Positions 1-8,914 of a stretch of DNA of 64,000 nt are shown one piece after another (the first letter of the stretch is position 1; each line of letters opens with the position of its first letter). The DNA is from JAOUEA01 sp963825635 (lineage in GTDB: Bacteria; Actinomycetota; UBA4738; HRBIN12), in the NCBI GenBank assembly GCA_963825635.1, contig CAWGTU010000001.1:1240001-1304000 (forward strand), given 5' to 3'. A model generated the notes under the pieces. That model saw nothing but the letters and a program-made list of their open reading frames with translations, ran no database searches and had not been told where the DNA came from. Made by a program: the position numbers and the translations under genes.

Positions 1-1
1 C

Positions 2-496
2 GGATTCTCGCTGTACGACACGGTCGTGATCTACGACAAGATCAAGGAGAACACGGAGTCGAGCGCACTCGTCACACGCCTCGGGTACGTGGGGGTCGTC
101 GACCTCTCGCTGAACCAGGTGCTGATGCGGTCGGTGAACACGTCGCTGGTCGTGCTGCTGCCGATCCTGTCCCTCCTGCTCTTCGGCGGCGACACGCTGA
201 AGGACTTCGCCTTCGCGATGTTCGTGGGTGTCGCGATCGGTGCCTACTCGTCGATCTACCTGGCCGCACCGCTGCTCGCGGTGCTGAAGATGCGGGAGAA
301 GCGGTACCAGCAGGTGGAGGCCCGCCGGATGGCGCGCTCGCGAGGCGGCGCGGCGCAGGCGGAGGGGGCGGTCGCGGCGACCGCGAGCGGGGCGCGGACT
401 TCCGATGCCGCCGCGCGAGCCGCGACGGCGCGCACGGGCTCGCGACCACGTCCGAAGAGCAAACGCCGCCCGCCCGCCAAGCGCAAGCGGAGGTAG
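2..496 (+). CDS. secF: Protein translocase subunit SecF, C-terminal part (5' truncated by window edge)
   Basis: The open frame enters from the left edge and reads GFSLYDTVVIYDKIKEN, the SecD/SecF family region before the last membrane segments (D-x-V-V-x-Y/F-D-x-I-x-E-N). Two hydrophobic stretches follow (VNTSLVVLLPILSLLLFGG, and FVGVAIGAYSSIYLAAPLLA, typical of the final SecF helix), then a cytoplasmic tail of about 65 residues. SecF works with SecD beside SecYEG in the membrane and uses the proton gradient to help late steps of protein export. The tail is low-complexity Ala/Arg/Lys and ends in a strongly basic run, as often seen in actinobacterial SecF. The identity is firm; the N-terminal part lies outside the window. 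Confidence 0.93.
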   Translation, partial: GFSLYDTVVIYDKIKENTESSALVTRLGYVGVVDLSLNQVLMRSVNTSLVVLLPILSLLLFGGDTLKDFAFAMFVGVAIGAYSSIYLAAPLLAVLKMREKRYQQVEARRMARSRGGAAQAEGAVAATASGARTSDAAARAATARTGSRPRPKSKRRPPAKRKRR

Positions 497-521
497 CGAC
501 CCGGCCGACGCGGAGGGAACC

Positions 522-1043
522 ATGGACATCGAACAGATCAAGGGCCTGATCCGAGACGTGCCCGACTTCCCGGAGCCGGGCATCGTCTTCAAGGACATCA
601 CCCCTGTGCTCGCCGACCCGATCGCCTTCTCGACGATCACCGACCTGATCGTGGTGCGGTTCGGCCGAGGCAACGTCGACAAGGTGGTGGGCATCGAGGC
701 TCGGGGCTTCATCATCGCCTCGCCGGTGGCCTACCACTTCGGGGCCGGCTTCGTGCCCATCCGCAAGCAGGGGAAGCTGCCCTCGGTCACGGTCGACGAG
801 GACTACGCGCTCGAGTACGGCACGGCCACGCTTGAGCTGCACGTCGACGGCATCAACCCCGGGGAGCGGGTGCTGATCGTCGACGACGTGCTCGCGACCG
901 GCGGCACGGCGCAGGCCGCCGCGTCCCTCGTGGAGCAGGTCGGCGGCAACGTCTGCGGCATCGCCACGGTGATCGAGCTCGACTTCCTGCACGGGCGCGA
1001 GCGGCTCGCCGAGCATGAGCTGTACACGCTGATCCACTACTGA
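522..1043 (+). CDS. apt: Adenine phosphoribosyltransferase
   Basis: Salvage enzyme that makes AMP from adenine and PRPP in the cytoplasm. The 173-residue length is normal for Apt. The N-terminus DVPDFPEPGIVFKDITPVL is the Apt signature, and the PRPP-binding loop VLIVDDVLATGGTA is intact near residues 120-135. The ATG at 522 has a good ribosome-binding site (CGGAGGG, 511-517) and begins exactly where Apt proteins begin; the frame is open further upstream but that part overlaps secF and has no homology. It sits between secF and rel, a common actinobacterial order (secD-secF-apt-rel). Confidence 0.96.
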   Translation: MDIEQIKGLIRDVPDFPEPGIVFKDITPVLADPIAFSTITDLIVVRFGRGNVDKVVGIEARGFIIASPVAYHFGAGFVPIRKQGKLPSVTVDEDYALEYGTATLELHVDGINPGERVLIVDDVLATGGTAQAAASLVEQVGGNVCGIATVIELDFLHGRERLAEHELYTLIHY

Positions 1044-1066
1044 GCGGTCGCGCGGCCTGGACCCCC

Positions 1067-1072
1067 TACACT
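1067..1072 (+). promoter_or_regulatory. Putative -10 box (TACACT) for rel
   Basis: TACACT lies in the 46-base gap between apt and rel, 17 bases before the GTG start. No convincing -35 hexamer was seen. Transcription would start near 1079, inside the purine-rich ribosome-binding region, giving a very short leader. Confidence 0.45.
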
Positions 1073-1089
1073 TGTGGGGAGGAGGCGCG

Positions 1090-3357
1090 GTGGACAGCAG
1101 GGAAGACCTCAGGGCAGACCAGCCCCCCGCACGGCGGGGCGCCCGTCTGCCACGCCCGCGCCTGCGCCGGGGAGACACGGGGCAGTCCTCGCCGATCGAC
1201 CCGGTGCTGAAGAAGGTCCGTGGCTACAACCCGAAGGCCGACGTTCGAGAGATCGCCCGCGCCTACGCGTTCGCGGAATCCTCCCACGAGGGCCAGACGC
1301 GCAAGTCGGGAGAGGAGTTCATCACCCATCCACTCGCCGTCACCGAGATCCTCGCCGACCTCCGGCTCGACACCACGACGCTCGAGGCGGCGCTGCTGCA
1401 CGACACCGTCGAAGACACCGAGGTCAGCCTCGCCGACATCGAGCAGGAGTTCAGCCCCGAGGTTGCGCGCATCGTCGACGGACTGACGAAGCTCGATCGC
1501 CTCGAGTTCCACTCCCGAGAGCAGGAGCAGGCGGAGAACGTTCGCAAGATGATCGTCGCGATGGCCGGTGACATCCGCGTGCTGCTCATCAAGCTCGCCG
1601 ACCGCCTCCACAACATGCGCACGTTGGGTGTGTTCCCCGAGGCGAAGCAGCGGCGTATCGCCACCGAGACCCTCGAGATCTATGCACCACTCGCACATCG
1701 CCTCGGTGTGCAGGAGATCAAGTGGGAGCTCGAGGACCTGTCGTTCAAGACCCTGCACCCCGGCCCCTACCGCGAGATCGTGAGTCTCGTCGACGCACGG
1801 CGTGACGAGCGCACCGCCCTGATCGAGCAGGTCACGAGCGAGGCACGAGCCAAGCTCAAGGAGCTGGGTGTGAAGGCAGAGGTAGAGGGCCGCCCGAAGC
1901 ACCTGTATTCGATCTACGAGAAGATGGTGATCCGCGGCAAGGAGTTCAACGAGATCTACGACCTGGTCGGGGTCCGTATCCTCGTCGACTCCCTCCGTGA
2001 CACGTACGCCGCGCTCGGCGCCGTGCACGCGCTCTGGAAGCCCATCCCGGGCCGCTTCAAGGACTACGTGGCGATGCCCAAGTCCAACATGTACCAGTCG
2101 TTGCACACGACGGTCGTCGGGCCGGGCGGCACACCGCTCGAGATCCAGATACGCACGCGCGACATGCATCGCACCGCGAAGTTCGGCATCGCCGCGCACT
2201 GGCGGTACAAGGAGGGCAGCAAACAGGCCAAGGAGGCCTCGGCCGAGGCCGCGTGGCTCGGACAGATGATGGACTGGCTGAAGGACATGGCCGATCCGCG
2301 CGAATTCATGGACTCGCTGCGGATCGACCTCTACGGGGGTCAGGTCTTCGTCTTCACCCCCAAGGGCGACGTGGTGAACCTCCCGGCGGGGGCGACCCCG
2401 GTCGACTTCGCCTACGCGATCCACACCGACGTCGGGCACCGCACGATCGGCGCGAAGGTCGGAGGCAAGCTCGTGCCCCTCGACTACGAGCTGCGCACGG
2501 GCGACACGGTGGAGGTCCTCACCTCGCGCGCGCAGGGTGAGGGACCGTCACAGGACTGGCTGCAGTTCGTCAAGACGCCTCGTGCGCGGTCCAAGATCCG
2601 CCAGTGGTTCACTCGTGGGCGTCGCGAGGACGCCCTCGAGCAGGGCCGTGACGCTGTCACGCGACTGATGCGCAAACAGAACCTGCCGATCAAGCGCCTC
2701 GCGACGACGGAGTCGCTCAGCTCCGTCGCCGAGGAACTGAAGTACCCCAACCTCGAGGCGCTCTACGTCGCCGTCGGCGAGGGGCACGTCTCTCCCCAGT
2801 CGATCGTGGCGCGGGTCTCGCGCCTCGTGGTCGGCGATGCCGACGAGGAGCACGTCGCCGAGGTCCCGCTCGCCCGACCGGTGAAGATCGGCCGCGACGA
2901 CGACATCTCGAAGGGGATCGTGGTGCGCGGGCTCCCCGACGTCTGGGTGCGGCTCAGCCGATGCTGCACCCCTGTGCCGGGCGACGAGATCCTTGGCTTC
3001 GTGACGAAGGGACAGGGCGTCAGCGTGCACCGCACCGACTGCCCCAACGTCACCTCACTGCGTCGGCAGCCCGAGCGGTTGATCGAGGTGACGTGGGCCG
3101 AGGGCAAGCCCACGTCGTTCGTCGTCGCGATCCAGGTCGAGGCGCTCGACCGCACGCGGCTCCTCTCCGACGTGGCCACCGTGCTCTCCGACAACCACGT
3201 GAACATCCTCTCGGCGACCTCGGCCACCGGGAAGGATCGCATCACCCGCCTGAGGTTCACGTTCGAGCTCGCCGACATCGCGCACCTGTCGAGCGTGCTC
3301 GCTTCGGTGAAGCGCGTGGAGAGCGTCTACGACGCGTACCGCGTCGTACCGAGCTGA
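1090..3357 (+). CDS. rel: Bifunctional (p)ppGpp synthetase/hydrolase (RelA/SpoT homologue)
   Basis: Makes and degrades the stringent-response alarmone (p)ppGpp. About 755 residues, normal for a long RSH protein. Order: HD hydrolase domain (LLHDTVEDT near residue 100), synthetase domain (GRFKDYVAMPKSNMYQSLHT, then EIQIRT), TGS domain (FTPKGDVVNLPAGATPVDFAY), a conserved cysteine-containing region (RCCTPVPGD) and a C-terminal ACT domain (ALDRTRLLSDVATVLSDNHV). The RFKD motif is the type found in bifunctional Rel enzymes. GTG 1090 is preferred because GGGGAGGAGG lies at 1076-1085; a TTG at 1072 is in frame but falls within the -10 box. The first 40 residues are Arg/Pro-rich and not conserved. 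The dtd start follows within 3 bases. Confidence 0.95.
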   Translation: MDSREDLRADQPPARRGARLPRPRLRRGDTGQSSPIDPVLKKVRGYNPKADVREIARAYAFAESSHEGQTRKSGEEFITHPLAVTEILADLRLDTTTLEAALLHDTVEDTEVSLADIEQEFSPEVARIVDGLTKLDRLEFHSREQEQAENVRKMIVAMAGDIRVLLIKLADRLHNMRTLGVFPEAKQRRIATETLEIYAPLAHRLGVQEIKWELEDLSFKTLHPGPYREIVSLVDARRDERTALIEQVTSEARAKLKELGVKAEVEGRPKHLYSIYEKMVIRGKEFNEIYDLVGVRILVDSLRDTYAALGAVHALWKPIPGRFKDYVAMPKSNMYQSLHTTVVGPGGTPLEIQIRTRDMHRTAKFGIAAHWRYKEGSKQAKEASAEAAWLGQMMDWLKDMADPREFMDSLRIDLYGGQVFVFTPKGDVVNLPAGATPVDFAYAIHTDVGHRTIGAKVGGKLVPLDYELRTGDTVEVLTSRAQGEGPSQDWLQFVKTPRARSKIRQWFTRGRREDALEQGRDAVTRLMRKQNLPIKRLATTESLSSVAEELKYPNLEALYVAVGEGHVSPQSIVARVSRLVVGDADEEHVAEVPLARPVKIGRDDDISKGIVVRGLPDVWVRLSRCCTPVPGDEILGFVTKGQGVSVHRTDCPNVTSLRRQPERLIEVTWAEGKPTSFVVAIQVEALDRTRLLSDVATVLSDNHVNILSATSATGKDRITRLRFTFELADIAHLSSVLASVKRVESVYDAYRVVPS

Positions 3358-3359
3358 GC

Positions 3360-3806
3360 GTGCGGGTCGTGCTCCAGCGGGTCGCCCGGGCATCGGTCTC
3401 GGTCGACGACGAGCGGGTGGCGAGTATCGGCGTGGGGTTCCTGTTGCTGGTGGGGGTGGGCCACGACGACGGGCCCGCCGAAGCGGAGCGCCTCGCCGAG
3501 AAGGTGTCGGCCCTGAGGGTGTTCGCGGACGACGCCGGGAAGATGAACCGCGCGATCGCCGATGTCGGGGGCGAAGCGCTGGTGGTGTCGCAGTTCACGC
3601 TCTACGCGGATCTGCGCAGGGGTCGGCGGCCCTCGTGGGCCGATGCTGCCGAACCGGGGAAGGCGGCCGAGCTCGTGGACGCGTTCGCCGGGGCGCTGGA
3701 ACGCCAGGGGCTGCCGGTCGCCACGGGGGTGTTCGGTGCGGACATGCAGGTCGAGCTCCTGAACGACGGACCCGTCACGCTGGTGCTCGACACCGACGCC
3801 CTCTAG
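3360..3806 (+). CDS. dtd: D-aminoacyl-tRNA deacylase
   Basis: Removes D-amino acids wrongly attached to tRNA. The GTG start is two bases after the rel stop and gives MRVVLQRVARASVSVD, the exact Dtd N-terminus. Catalytic-site motifs SQFTLYAD and NDGPVTLVLDT (the Gly-Pro motif, here NDGP instead of the common NSGP) are present. The 148-residue length is typical. A close rel-dtd pair is common in bacteria and suggests co-transcription. Confidence 0.95.
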   Translation: MRVVLQRVARASVSVDDERVASIGVGFLLLVGVGHDDGPAEAERLAEKVSALRVFADDAGKMNRAIADVGGEALVVSQFTLYADLRRGRRPSWADAAEPGKAAELVDAFAGALERQGLPVATGVFGADMQVELLNDGPVTLVLDTDAL

Positions 3807-3854
3807 GGCGAGGCGAAGGGCAGGAGTGGGGTGTCAGCTAGCATGGGCGGCCTG

Positions 3855-4478
3855 ATGTGGCTCGACCTGTTCAACGCCAACCCGTACGGCACGAACTGCT
3901 GGCTGCTCGCCTCCGACGCGAGCGATGATGCCGTGGTCGTCGACCCCGGCTTCACGCCCGAGGCGGTGCACGGACTGCTCGCGGCCGCGAACAAGACGCC
4001 GGTCGCCGTGCTGGCGACGCACGCACACTTCGACCACGCCGGCGAGGCCGGCGACTTCGCTCGCGAGCTCCCCGTCTTCGTGCACGAGGCAGACGCGATC
4101 GCGTTCACCGACGAGCCTGGGTGGCGAGCCGGATTCGCCAACCCCCTCACCCCCGTGAAGGAGCTCCGCACGATCGCCGACGGTGACCGGCTTCGCCTCG
4201 CGGGGCTGGCGATCGAGGTGATGCACACACCGGGACACACGCCCGGGCACTGTTCGTTCCGCGTCGAGACTGACCTCGTCCTCTGCTCGGGCGATCTGGT
4301 GTTCACGGGCTCGATCGGTCGCTCAGACTTCCCCAACTCCGACCCCGACGCGATGCAGGCGAGTCTGCGCCGGTTCCTCGAGCTGCCCGACGAGCTTCCG
4401 GTGCTGCCCGGGCACGGCCCGCAGACGACCGTGGGGCGCGAGCGTTCGATCAACCCGTTCCTGCGGGAGCTGGTCTGA
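3855..4478 (+). CDS. Metallo-beta-lactamase fold hydrolase (glyoxalase II-like)
   Basis: Contains the zinc motif THAHFDHAG, a later metal-ligand region (HTPGHTPGHCSF, SGDLVF) and the terminal PGHGP, so it is a metallo-beta-lactamase fold enzyme of the hydroxyacylglutathione hydrolase-like group, widespread beside dtd and hisS. Substrate unknown; true glyoxalase II activity on glutathione is unlikely in actinobacteria. ATG 3855 begins MWLDLFNANPYGTNCWLL, matching family N-termini. A TAGCAT box at 3839-3844 would put the transcript start 3-5 bases before this ATG. An in-frame GTG at 3831 with CAGGAG upstream is an alternative only for read-through transcripts. The stop overlaps the hisS start (TGATG). 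Confidence 0.85.
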   Translation: MWLDLFNANPYGTNCWLLASDASDDAVVVDPGFTPEAVHGLLAAANKTPVAVLATHAHFDHAGEAGDFARELPVFVHEADAIAFTDEPGWRAGFANPLTPVKELRTIADGDRLRLAGLAIEVMHTPGHTPGHCSFRVETDLVLCSGDLVFTGSIGRSDFPNSDPDAMQASLRRFLELPDELPVLPGHGPQTTVGRERSINPFLRELV

Positions 4479-5761
4479 TGGAGCTCACGCCGCCTCGTGG
4501 CACGCAGGACCTGCTGCCCGACCGGGCCGATGCGATGCTCGGCCTCTACGACGATGCCCACCGCATCGCCCGGCTGTACGGCTACCGATACCTCGAGACC
4601 CCGACCTTCGAGCAGACGGAGCTGTTCTCCCGCACGTCGGGCGAGACCTCGGACGTCGTGACGAAGGAGATGTACACGTTCGAGGACAAGGGCGGTCGGT
4701 CCGTCACCCTTCGGCCCGAGAGCACCGCGGGGGTCGTCCGCGCGTACCTCACGCACGCTCAGGCGCTGCCGAACCCGTTCAAGGGGTACTACATCGCGTC
4801 GGAGTTCCGACACGGGCGCCCGCAGGCGGGACGCTTGCGGGAGTTCCGTCAGTTCGGCGTCGAGGTGATCGGTACCGAGGCGCCGGGCGCAGACGTCGAG
4901 GTGATCGTGCTGGGCGACCGGTACCTGCGATCGCGAGGCCTGCACGACGTGACCCTCCACCTCAACTCGATCGGCGACGAGGCCTGTCGTCCCTTCTATC
5001 GCGCGCGGTTGGTCGCCCACCTCGAGCCCTATCGGGATCAGCTCGACGAGGACTGCCGCACCCGCCTCGAGAGGAACCCCCTTCGCGTGTTCGACTGCAA
5101 GGTGGACGGCGAGAAGGACTTCGTCCTCGCAGCTCCGACGATCGCCGAGCACCTGTGCGACGACTGTGCCGCTCACTTCGCGGCCGTGAGGGACGGGCTC
5201 GACGCGGCGGGGGTCGCATACGTGCTCGACCCCCGCATGGTCCGTGGGCTCGACTACTACACGCGCACGGCGTTCGAATGGATCTCCGGTGTGTTGGCGG
5301 CGAACAAGGCCGGCACCGTGAACGCGGGCGGTCGCTACGACGGGCTCGCGGAGACCCTGGGGGCCTCGCGGACGCCCGGGGTCGGCTTCGCGATGGGGCT
5401 CGATCGCGTGCTGCTCGCCCTGGAAGGGGAGGGACGACCCGTACCGTCCGCGCGGGTGCCGACGTGCTTCGTGGTCGCACTGGGCGAGGAGGCTCGCGAC
5501 GCCGGGCTACGCCTGGTCGACGCGCTGCGGGGCGAGGGCGTCGCGGCAGCGCATGCGTACGAAGCGCGTCCGCTCAAGGCCCAACTCAAGATGGCGGACC
5601 GTGCCGGCGCCGCGTTCGCCGCGATCGTCGGGGCGCGGGAGCTCGCCGAGGGTGCGATCACGCTGCGCCGCCTCGTCGACGGGGTGCAGAAGTCGGTGCC
5701 GCTCGACGACGTCGCCGGCTGGCTCACGAAGCTCGAGGACCGGGCGGAGGGACCGGTATGA
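4478..5761 (+). CDS. hisS: Histidine--tRNA ligase
   Basis: Class II synthetase charging tRNA-His. The start MELTPPRGTQDLLPD is the conserved HisRS N-terminus. Motif 2 (EFRHGRPQAGRLREFRQFGVE), the histidine-binding region RGLDYYTRTAFEW and motif 3 (GFAMGLDRVLLALE) are all present, followed by the anticodon-binding domain. The 427-residue length is normal. It overlaps the gene before (TGATG) and aspS after (ATGA), so hisS-aspS form one translationally coupled unit. Confidence 0.97.
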   Translation: MELTPPRGTQDLLPDRADAMLGLYDDAHRIARLYGYRYLETPTFEQTELFSRTSGETSDVVTKEMYTFEDKGGRSVTLRPESTAGVVRAYLTHAQALPNPFKGYYIASEFRHGRPQAGRLREFRQFGVEVIGTEAPGADVEVIVLGDRYLRSRGLHDVTLHLNSIGDEACRPFYRARLVAHLEPYRDQLDEDCRTRLERNPLRVFDCKVDGEKDFVLAAPTIAEHLCDDCAAHFAAVRDGLDAAGVAYVLDPRMVRGLDYYTRTAFEWISGVLAANKAGTVNAGGRYDGLAETLGASRTPGVGFAMGLDRVLLALEGEGRPVPSARVPTCFVVALGEEARDAGLRLVDALRGEGVAAAHAYEARPLKAQLKMADRAGAAFAAIVGARELAEGAITLRRLVDGVQKSVPLDDVAGWLTKLEDRAEGPV

Positions 5762-7569
5762 CGTCGCCCTTCGGGACGACGATGCGGTCGCACGCTTGCG
5801 GGGAGCTGCGGCCCGACCACGCGGGCGAGGATGTGACGCTCTGCGGGTGGGTGGGGCACCGGCGCGACCACGGTGGTGTGACCTTCATCGATCTCCGGGA
5901 CCGCGAGGGCATCGTGCAGTTGGTCTTCCACCCCGAGGACGCGGCCGACGCTCATGCCGCCGCGCAGCGACTCGGAGCCGAGGATGTCGTGCGGGTGGTC
6001 GGTTCCGTTCGCCTTCGGCCCGACGGCATGCAGAACCCGGACCTCGCGACCGGTGAGGTCGAGGTGCTCGCGTCCGGGATCGAGGTGCTGAACGCCTCCG
6101 AGACCCCGCCGTTCCCGATCGAGGACCGCATCGAGGCGGGCGAGGACCTGCGGTTGCGTTTCCGCTACCTCGACCTGCGCCGCCCCGAGATGACGAAGGT
6201 GCTGGCGATGCGCGCGCTCATCGTGCGGCTGATGCGCGAGCACATGGACGACCGTGGTTTCGTGGAGATCGAGACGCCGATCCTCACCCGATCGACGCCC
6301 GAGGGGTCGCGCGACTTCCTGGTGCCGAGCCGGCTGTGGCCGGGCACGTTCTACGCTCTGCCCCAATCGCCGCAGCAGCTCAAGCAGCTGCTCATGGTGG
6401 GCGGTCAGGACCGCTACTACCAGATCGTACGGTGCCTCCGCGACGAGGCCGCACGCGCCGACCGCGGGTTCGAGTTCACCCAGCTCGACGTCGAGATGTC
6501 GTTCGTCACCGAGGAAGACCTGATCGCGCTGATCGAACCGCTCTATGCGCGCATCGTGCGCGAGGTCGTAGGGGTCGAGGTCGCGACTCCCTTCCCGCGC
6601 CTCACCTACCGCGAGATGATGGATCGCTTCGGCTCCGACAAGCCCGACCTCCGCTACGGCATGGAGCTCGTCGATCTCGCCCCGGTCTTCGCGACCACTG
6701 GATTCAACGCGTTCGCGAAGGTGCTCGGAGACGGGGGGGTGATCAAGGCGCTGGCGGCACCGGGCGCGGGATCCTCCTCGCGCAAGGAGCTCGACCGGCT
6801 GATCGAGGATGCCAGGGGGCGCGGCGCGGCGGGGCTCGTCTGGATGGCGGTCGGGTCCGACGGTTCGGTCCGTTCGCCCGTGGAGAAGTTCCTCACGGCC
6901 GAGGAGATCGCCGGGGTGGTCGAGCGGACCGGTGCCGCCGACGGCGACCTCGTCTGCATCGTCGCCGACCGGGAGGACCGGGCCAACGTGGCGCTCGACG
7001 GCCTGCGACGCGACCTGGCCGCACGGCTCGGGTTGATCCCCGACGATGCGTGGGCGTTCTGCTGGATGGTCGAGCCACCGCTGTTCGAGTACAGCGACGA
7101 GGAGGAGCGCTGGGTCTCGGTGCATCACCCCTTCACGTCGCCATCATCGGACGACATGGCGCCGGAGACCGCGGAGGCTCGCGCGTACGACCTCGTGCTG
7201 AACGGCTTCGAGGTCGGGGGAGGCAGCATCCGCATCCACGACGCCGCGACGCAGCGGCAGGTCTTCGACGCTCTCCGGCTCCCAGCCGGGGACGTCGAGG
7301 AGCAGTTCGGGCACCTGCTGCGCGCGCTCGCGCTCGGCGCGCCGCCCCACGGAGGCATCGCGATGGGCGTCGATCGTCTCGTGATGGTGCTCGCGGGCAA
7401 GGACGCGATCCGCGACGTGATCGCCTTCCCCAAGTCCCAGTCGGGCAGCGATCCGCTCACGGGCGCGCCGGCCCCCGTCGACGAAGCCCAGCTGCGAGAG
7501 CTCGGCCTCGCCTCGATCGTCGACGCCCGGGCTGGCACGGCCGACCCATCTGTCCAGCGGGAGGATTGA
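5758..7569 (+). CDS. aspS: Aspartate--tRNA ligase, probably non-discriminating (Asp/Asn)
   Basis: Class II synthetase of 603 residues. The N-terminal OB-fold anticodon domain (GWVGHRRDHGGVTFIDLRD) is followed by the catalytic core with FRYLDLRR, QSPQQLKQLLMVGG, motif 2 (RCLRDEAARADRGFEFTQLD), the bacterial-type insertion domain, and motif 3 (GIAMGVDRLVMVLAG). The anticodon domain has RRDHGG with His38, where strictly aspartate-specific enzymes such as E. coli AspRS have Leu (RRDLGS). This histidine occurs in relaxed AspRSs that also charge tRNA-Asn for later amidation by GatCAB; that is an inference from one residue. ATG 5758 overlaps the hisS stop; the frame is open upstream but unrelated. 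Confidence 0.96.
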   Translation: MTSPFGTTMRSHACGELRPDHAGEDVTLCGWVGHRRDHGGVTFIDLRDREGIVQLVFHPEDAADAHAAAQRLGAEDVVRVVGSVRLRPDGMQNPDLATGEVEVLASGIEVLNASETPPFPIEDRIEAGEDLRLRFRYLDLRRPEMTKVLAMRALIVRLMREHMDDRGFVEIETPILTRSTPEGSRDFLVPSRLWPGTFYALPQSPQQLKQLLMVGGQDRYYQIVRCLRDEAARADRGFEFTQLDVEMSFVTEEDLIALIEPLYARIVREVVGVEVATPFPRLTYREMMDRFGSDKPDLRYGMELVDLAPVFATTGFNAFAKVLGDGGVIKALAAPGAGSSSRKELDRLIEDARGRGAAGLVWMAVGSDGSVRSPVEKFLTAEEIAGVVERTGAADGDLVCIVADREDRANVALDGLRRDLAARLGLIPDDAWAFCWMVEPPLFEYSDEEERWVSVHHPFTSPSSDDMAPETAEARAYDLVLNGFEVGGGSIRIHDAATQRQVFDALRLPAGDVEEQFGHLLRALALGAPPHGGIAMGVDRLVMVLAGKDAIRDVIAFPKSQSGSDPLTGAPAPVDEAQLRELGLASIVDARAGTADPSVQRED

Positions 7570-7570
7570 C

Positions 7571-8839
7571 GTGGGAGACGTGCCCCTCGCGGCACGCATG
7601 CGACCGCGTTCGTTCGAGGAGTACGTCGGCCAAGGTCATCTGGTCGGGGAGGGACGAGCGCTCACACGCGTCCTGTCACGGGGCGCGCTCCCTTCGATCA
7701 TCCTCTGGGGTCCGGCGGGGACGGGGAAGACGACCCTGGCTCATCTGCTGGCCGACGCCGTCGGCGCCGAGCTCGTACAGCTCTCGGCCGTGAACTCCGG
7801 CGTGGCCGACGCCCGCAAGGTGATGGACGGCGCACGAGGCGGGCTCTTCCGCACCGTGCTCTTCGTCGACGAGGTGCACCGGTGGTCGAAGGCCCAGCAG
7901 GACGTGCTGCTTCCCGCCGTGGAGGAGGGCACGGTCACGCTCATCGGTGCCACGACCGAGAACCCGTACTTCTCGCTCAACACGCCGTTGCTGTCGCGAT
8001 GCCTGCTGCTCCGCCTCGAGCCACTCGACGACGAGGCGGTCGCCGTCCTGCTCCGGCGGGCGCTCGACGACGGCGACCGGGGCCTCGGACGCGCGGGTCT
8101 CGCGATCGCCGACGACGCGCTGGAACATCTCGTCACGATCGCCGGCGGCGACGCCCGTATGGCGCTCACGGGCCTCGAGGCCGCCGCCGAGGCGGCCCGC
8201 GCCGCCGATACGACCGAGATCACCCGTGATGTCGCCGCGGACGCCGTGCAGAAGAAGGCGATCGTGTACGACCGGCAGGGCGACGCGCACTACGACGTGA
8301 TCAGCGCGTTCATCAAGTCGATCCGAGGCTCCGACCCCGACGCGGCCCTCTTCTGGCTCGCCCGCATGATCGAGGCGGGGGAGGACCCGCGCTTCATCGC
8401 TCGTCGTCTGATCGTGCATGCGAGCGAGGACATCGGCATGGCCGATTCGAACGCGTTGGTCGTGGCCGTCGCTGCTGCGCACGCGGTCGAGCACGTCGGG
8501 CTCCCCGAGGTGCGCCTGAACCTCGCGCACGCGACCGTGTACCTGGCCACCGCGCCGAAGTCGAACAGCGTCTACGCGGCGATCGCCGCTGCGTTCGAAG
8601 ATGCGCCGTCCGCCGAGCCCGTGCCCTTGCATCTGCGCGACGCCAGCTACCGCGGGGCGAAGCAGCTCGGGCACGGCCAGGGCTATCGGTATCCCCACGA
8701 CTTCCCGGGGCACGCGGTGGAACAGGAGTATCGCCCGCCGAGCGCGTCCACCCGCCGCTACTACGAGCCGTCGGGGCAGGGGGAGGACGTGGAACGAGAA
8801 CCGGGCACCGGCCGCAGGATCGACACCGAGCGAGGCTGA
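7571..8839 (+). CDS. rarA: Replication-associated recombination protein A (RarA/MgsA AAA+ ATPase)
   Basis: AAA+ ATPase related to clamp loaders that acts at stalled replication forks. Walker A is GPAGTGKTT (about residues 43-51) and Walker B is LFVDEVHRW; sensor motif GATTENPYFSLN and the RarA C-terminal region (QGDAHYDVISAFIKSIRGSD) confirm the family. GTG 7571 follows the aspS stop by one base, with GGAGG at 7559-7563. The 422-residue length is normal. The last 35 residues, Gly/Glu/Arg-rich, look like an unconserved tail. Confidence 0.95.
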   Translation: MGDVPLAARMRPRSFEEYVGQGHLVGEGRALTRVLSRGALPSIILWGPAGTGKTTLAHLLADAVGAELVQLSAVNSGVADARKVMDGARGGLFRTVLFVDEVHRWSKAQQDVLLPAVEEGTVTLIGATTENPYFSLNTPLLSRCLLLRLEPLDDEAVAVLLRRALDDGDRGLGRAGLAIADDALEHLVTIAGGDARMALTGLEAAAEAARAADTTEITRDVAADAVQKKAIVYDRQGDAHYDVISAFIKSIRGSDPDAALFWLARMIEAGEDPRFIARRLIVHASEDIGMADSNALVVAVAAAHAVEHVGLPEVRLNLAHATVYLATAPKSNSVYAAIAAAFEDAPSAEPVPLHLRDASYRGAKQLGHGQGYRYPHDFPGHAVEQEYRPPSASTRRYYEPSGQGEDVEREPGTGRRIDTERG

Positions 8840-8871
8840 TCCGTGGCTGCCGCTCCGGCAGACCCGTCGGG

Positions 8872-8877
8872 TAGGCT
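8872..8877 (+). promoter_or_regulatory. Putative -10 box (TAGGCT)
   Basis: TAGGCT lies in the 75-base gap between rarA and the DUF948 gene, 37 bases before its ATG. It would give a leader of about 30 bases holding the ribosome-binding site ACGGAGG. No clear -35 was seen. Confidence 0.4.
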
Positions 8878-8914
8878 AGGCCGTCCACGCGACCACGATC
8901 ACGGAGGCTCGACG

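Noticed and set aside
1066..2439. 457-codon minus-strand frame opposite rel, and similar long frames opposite pilT, pilC, priA and alaS
   Set aside because: All lie over conserved plus-strand genes and their translations are low-complexity.
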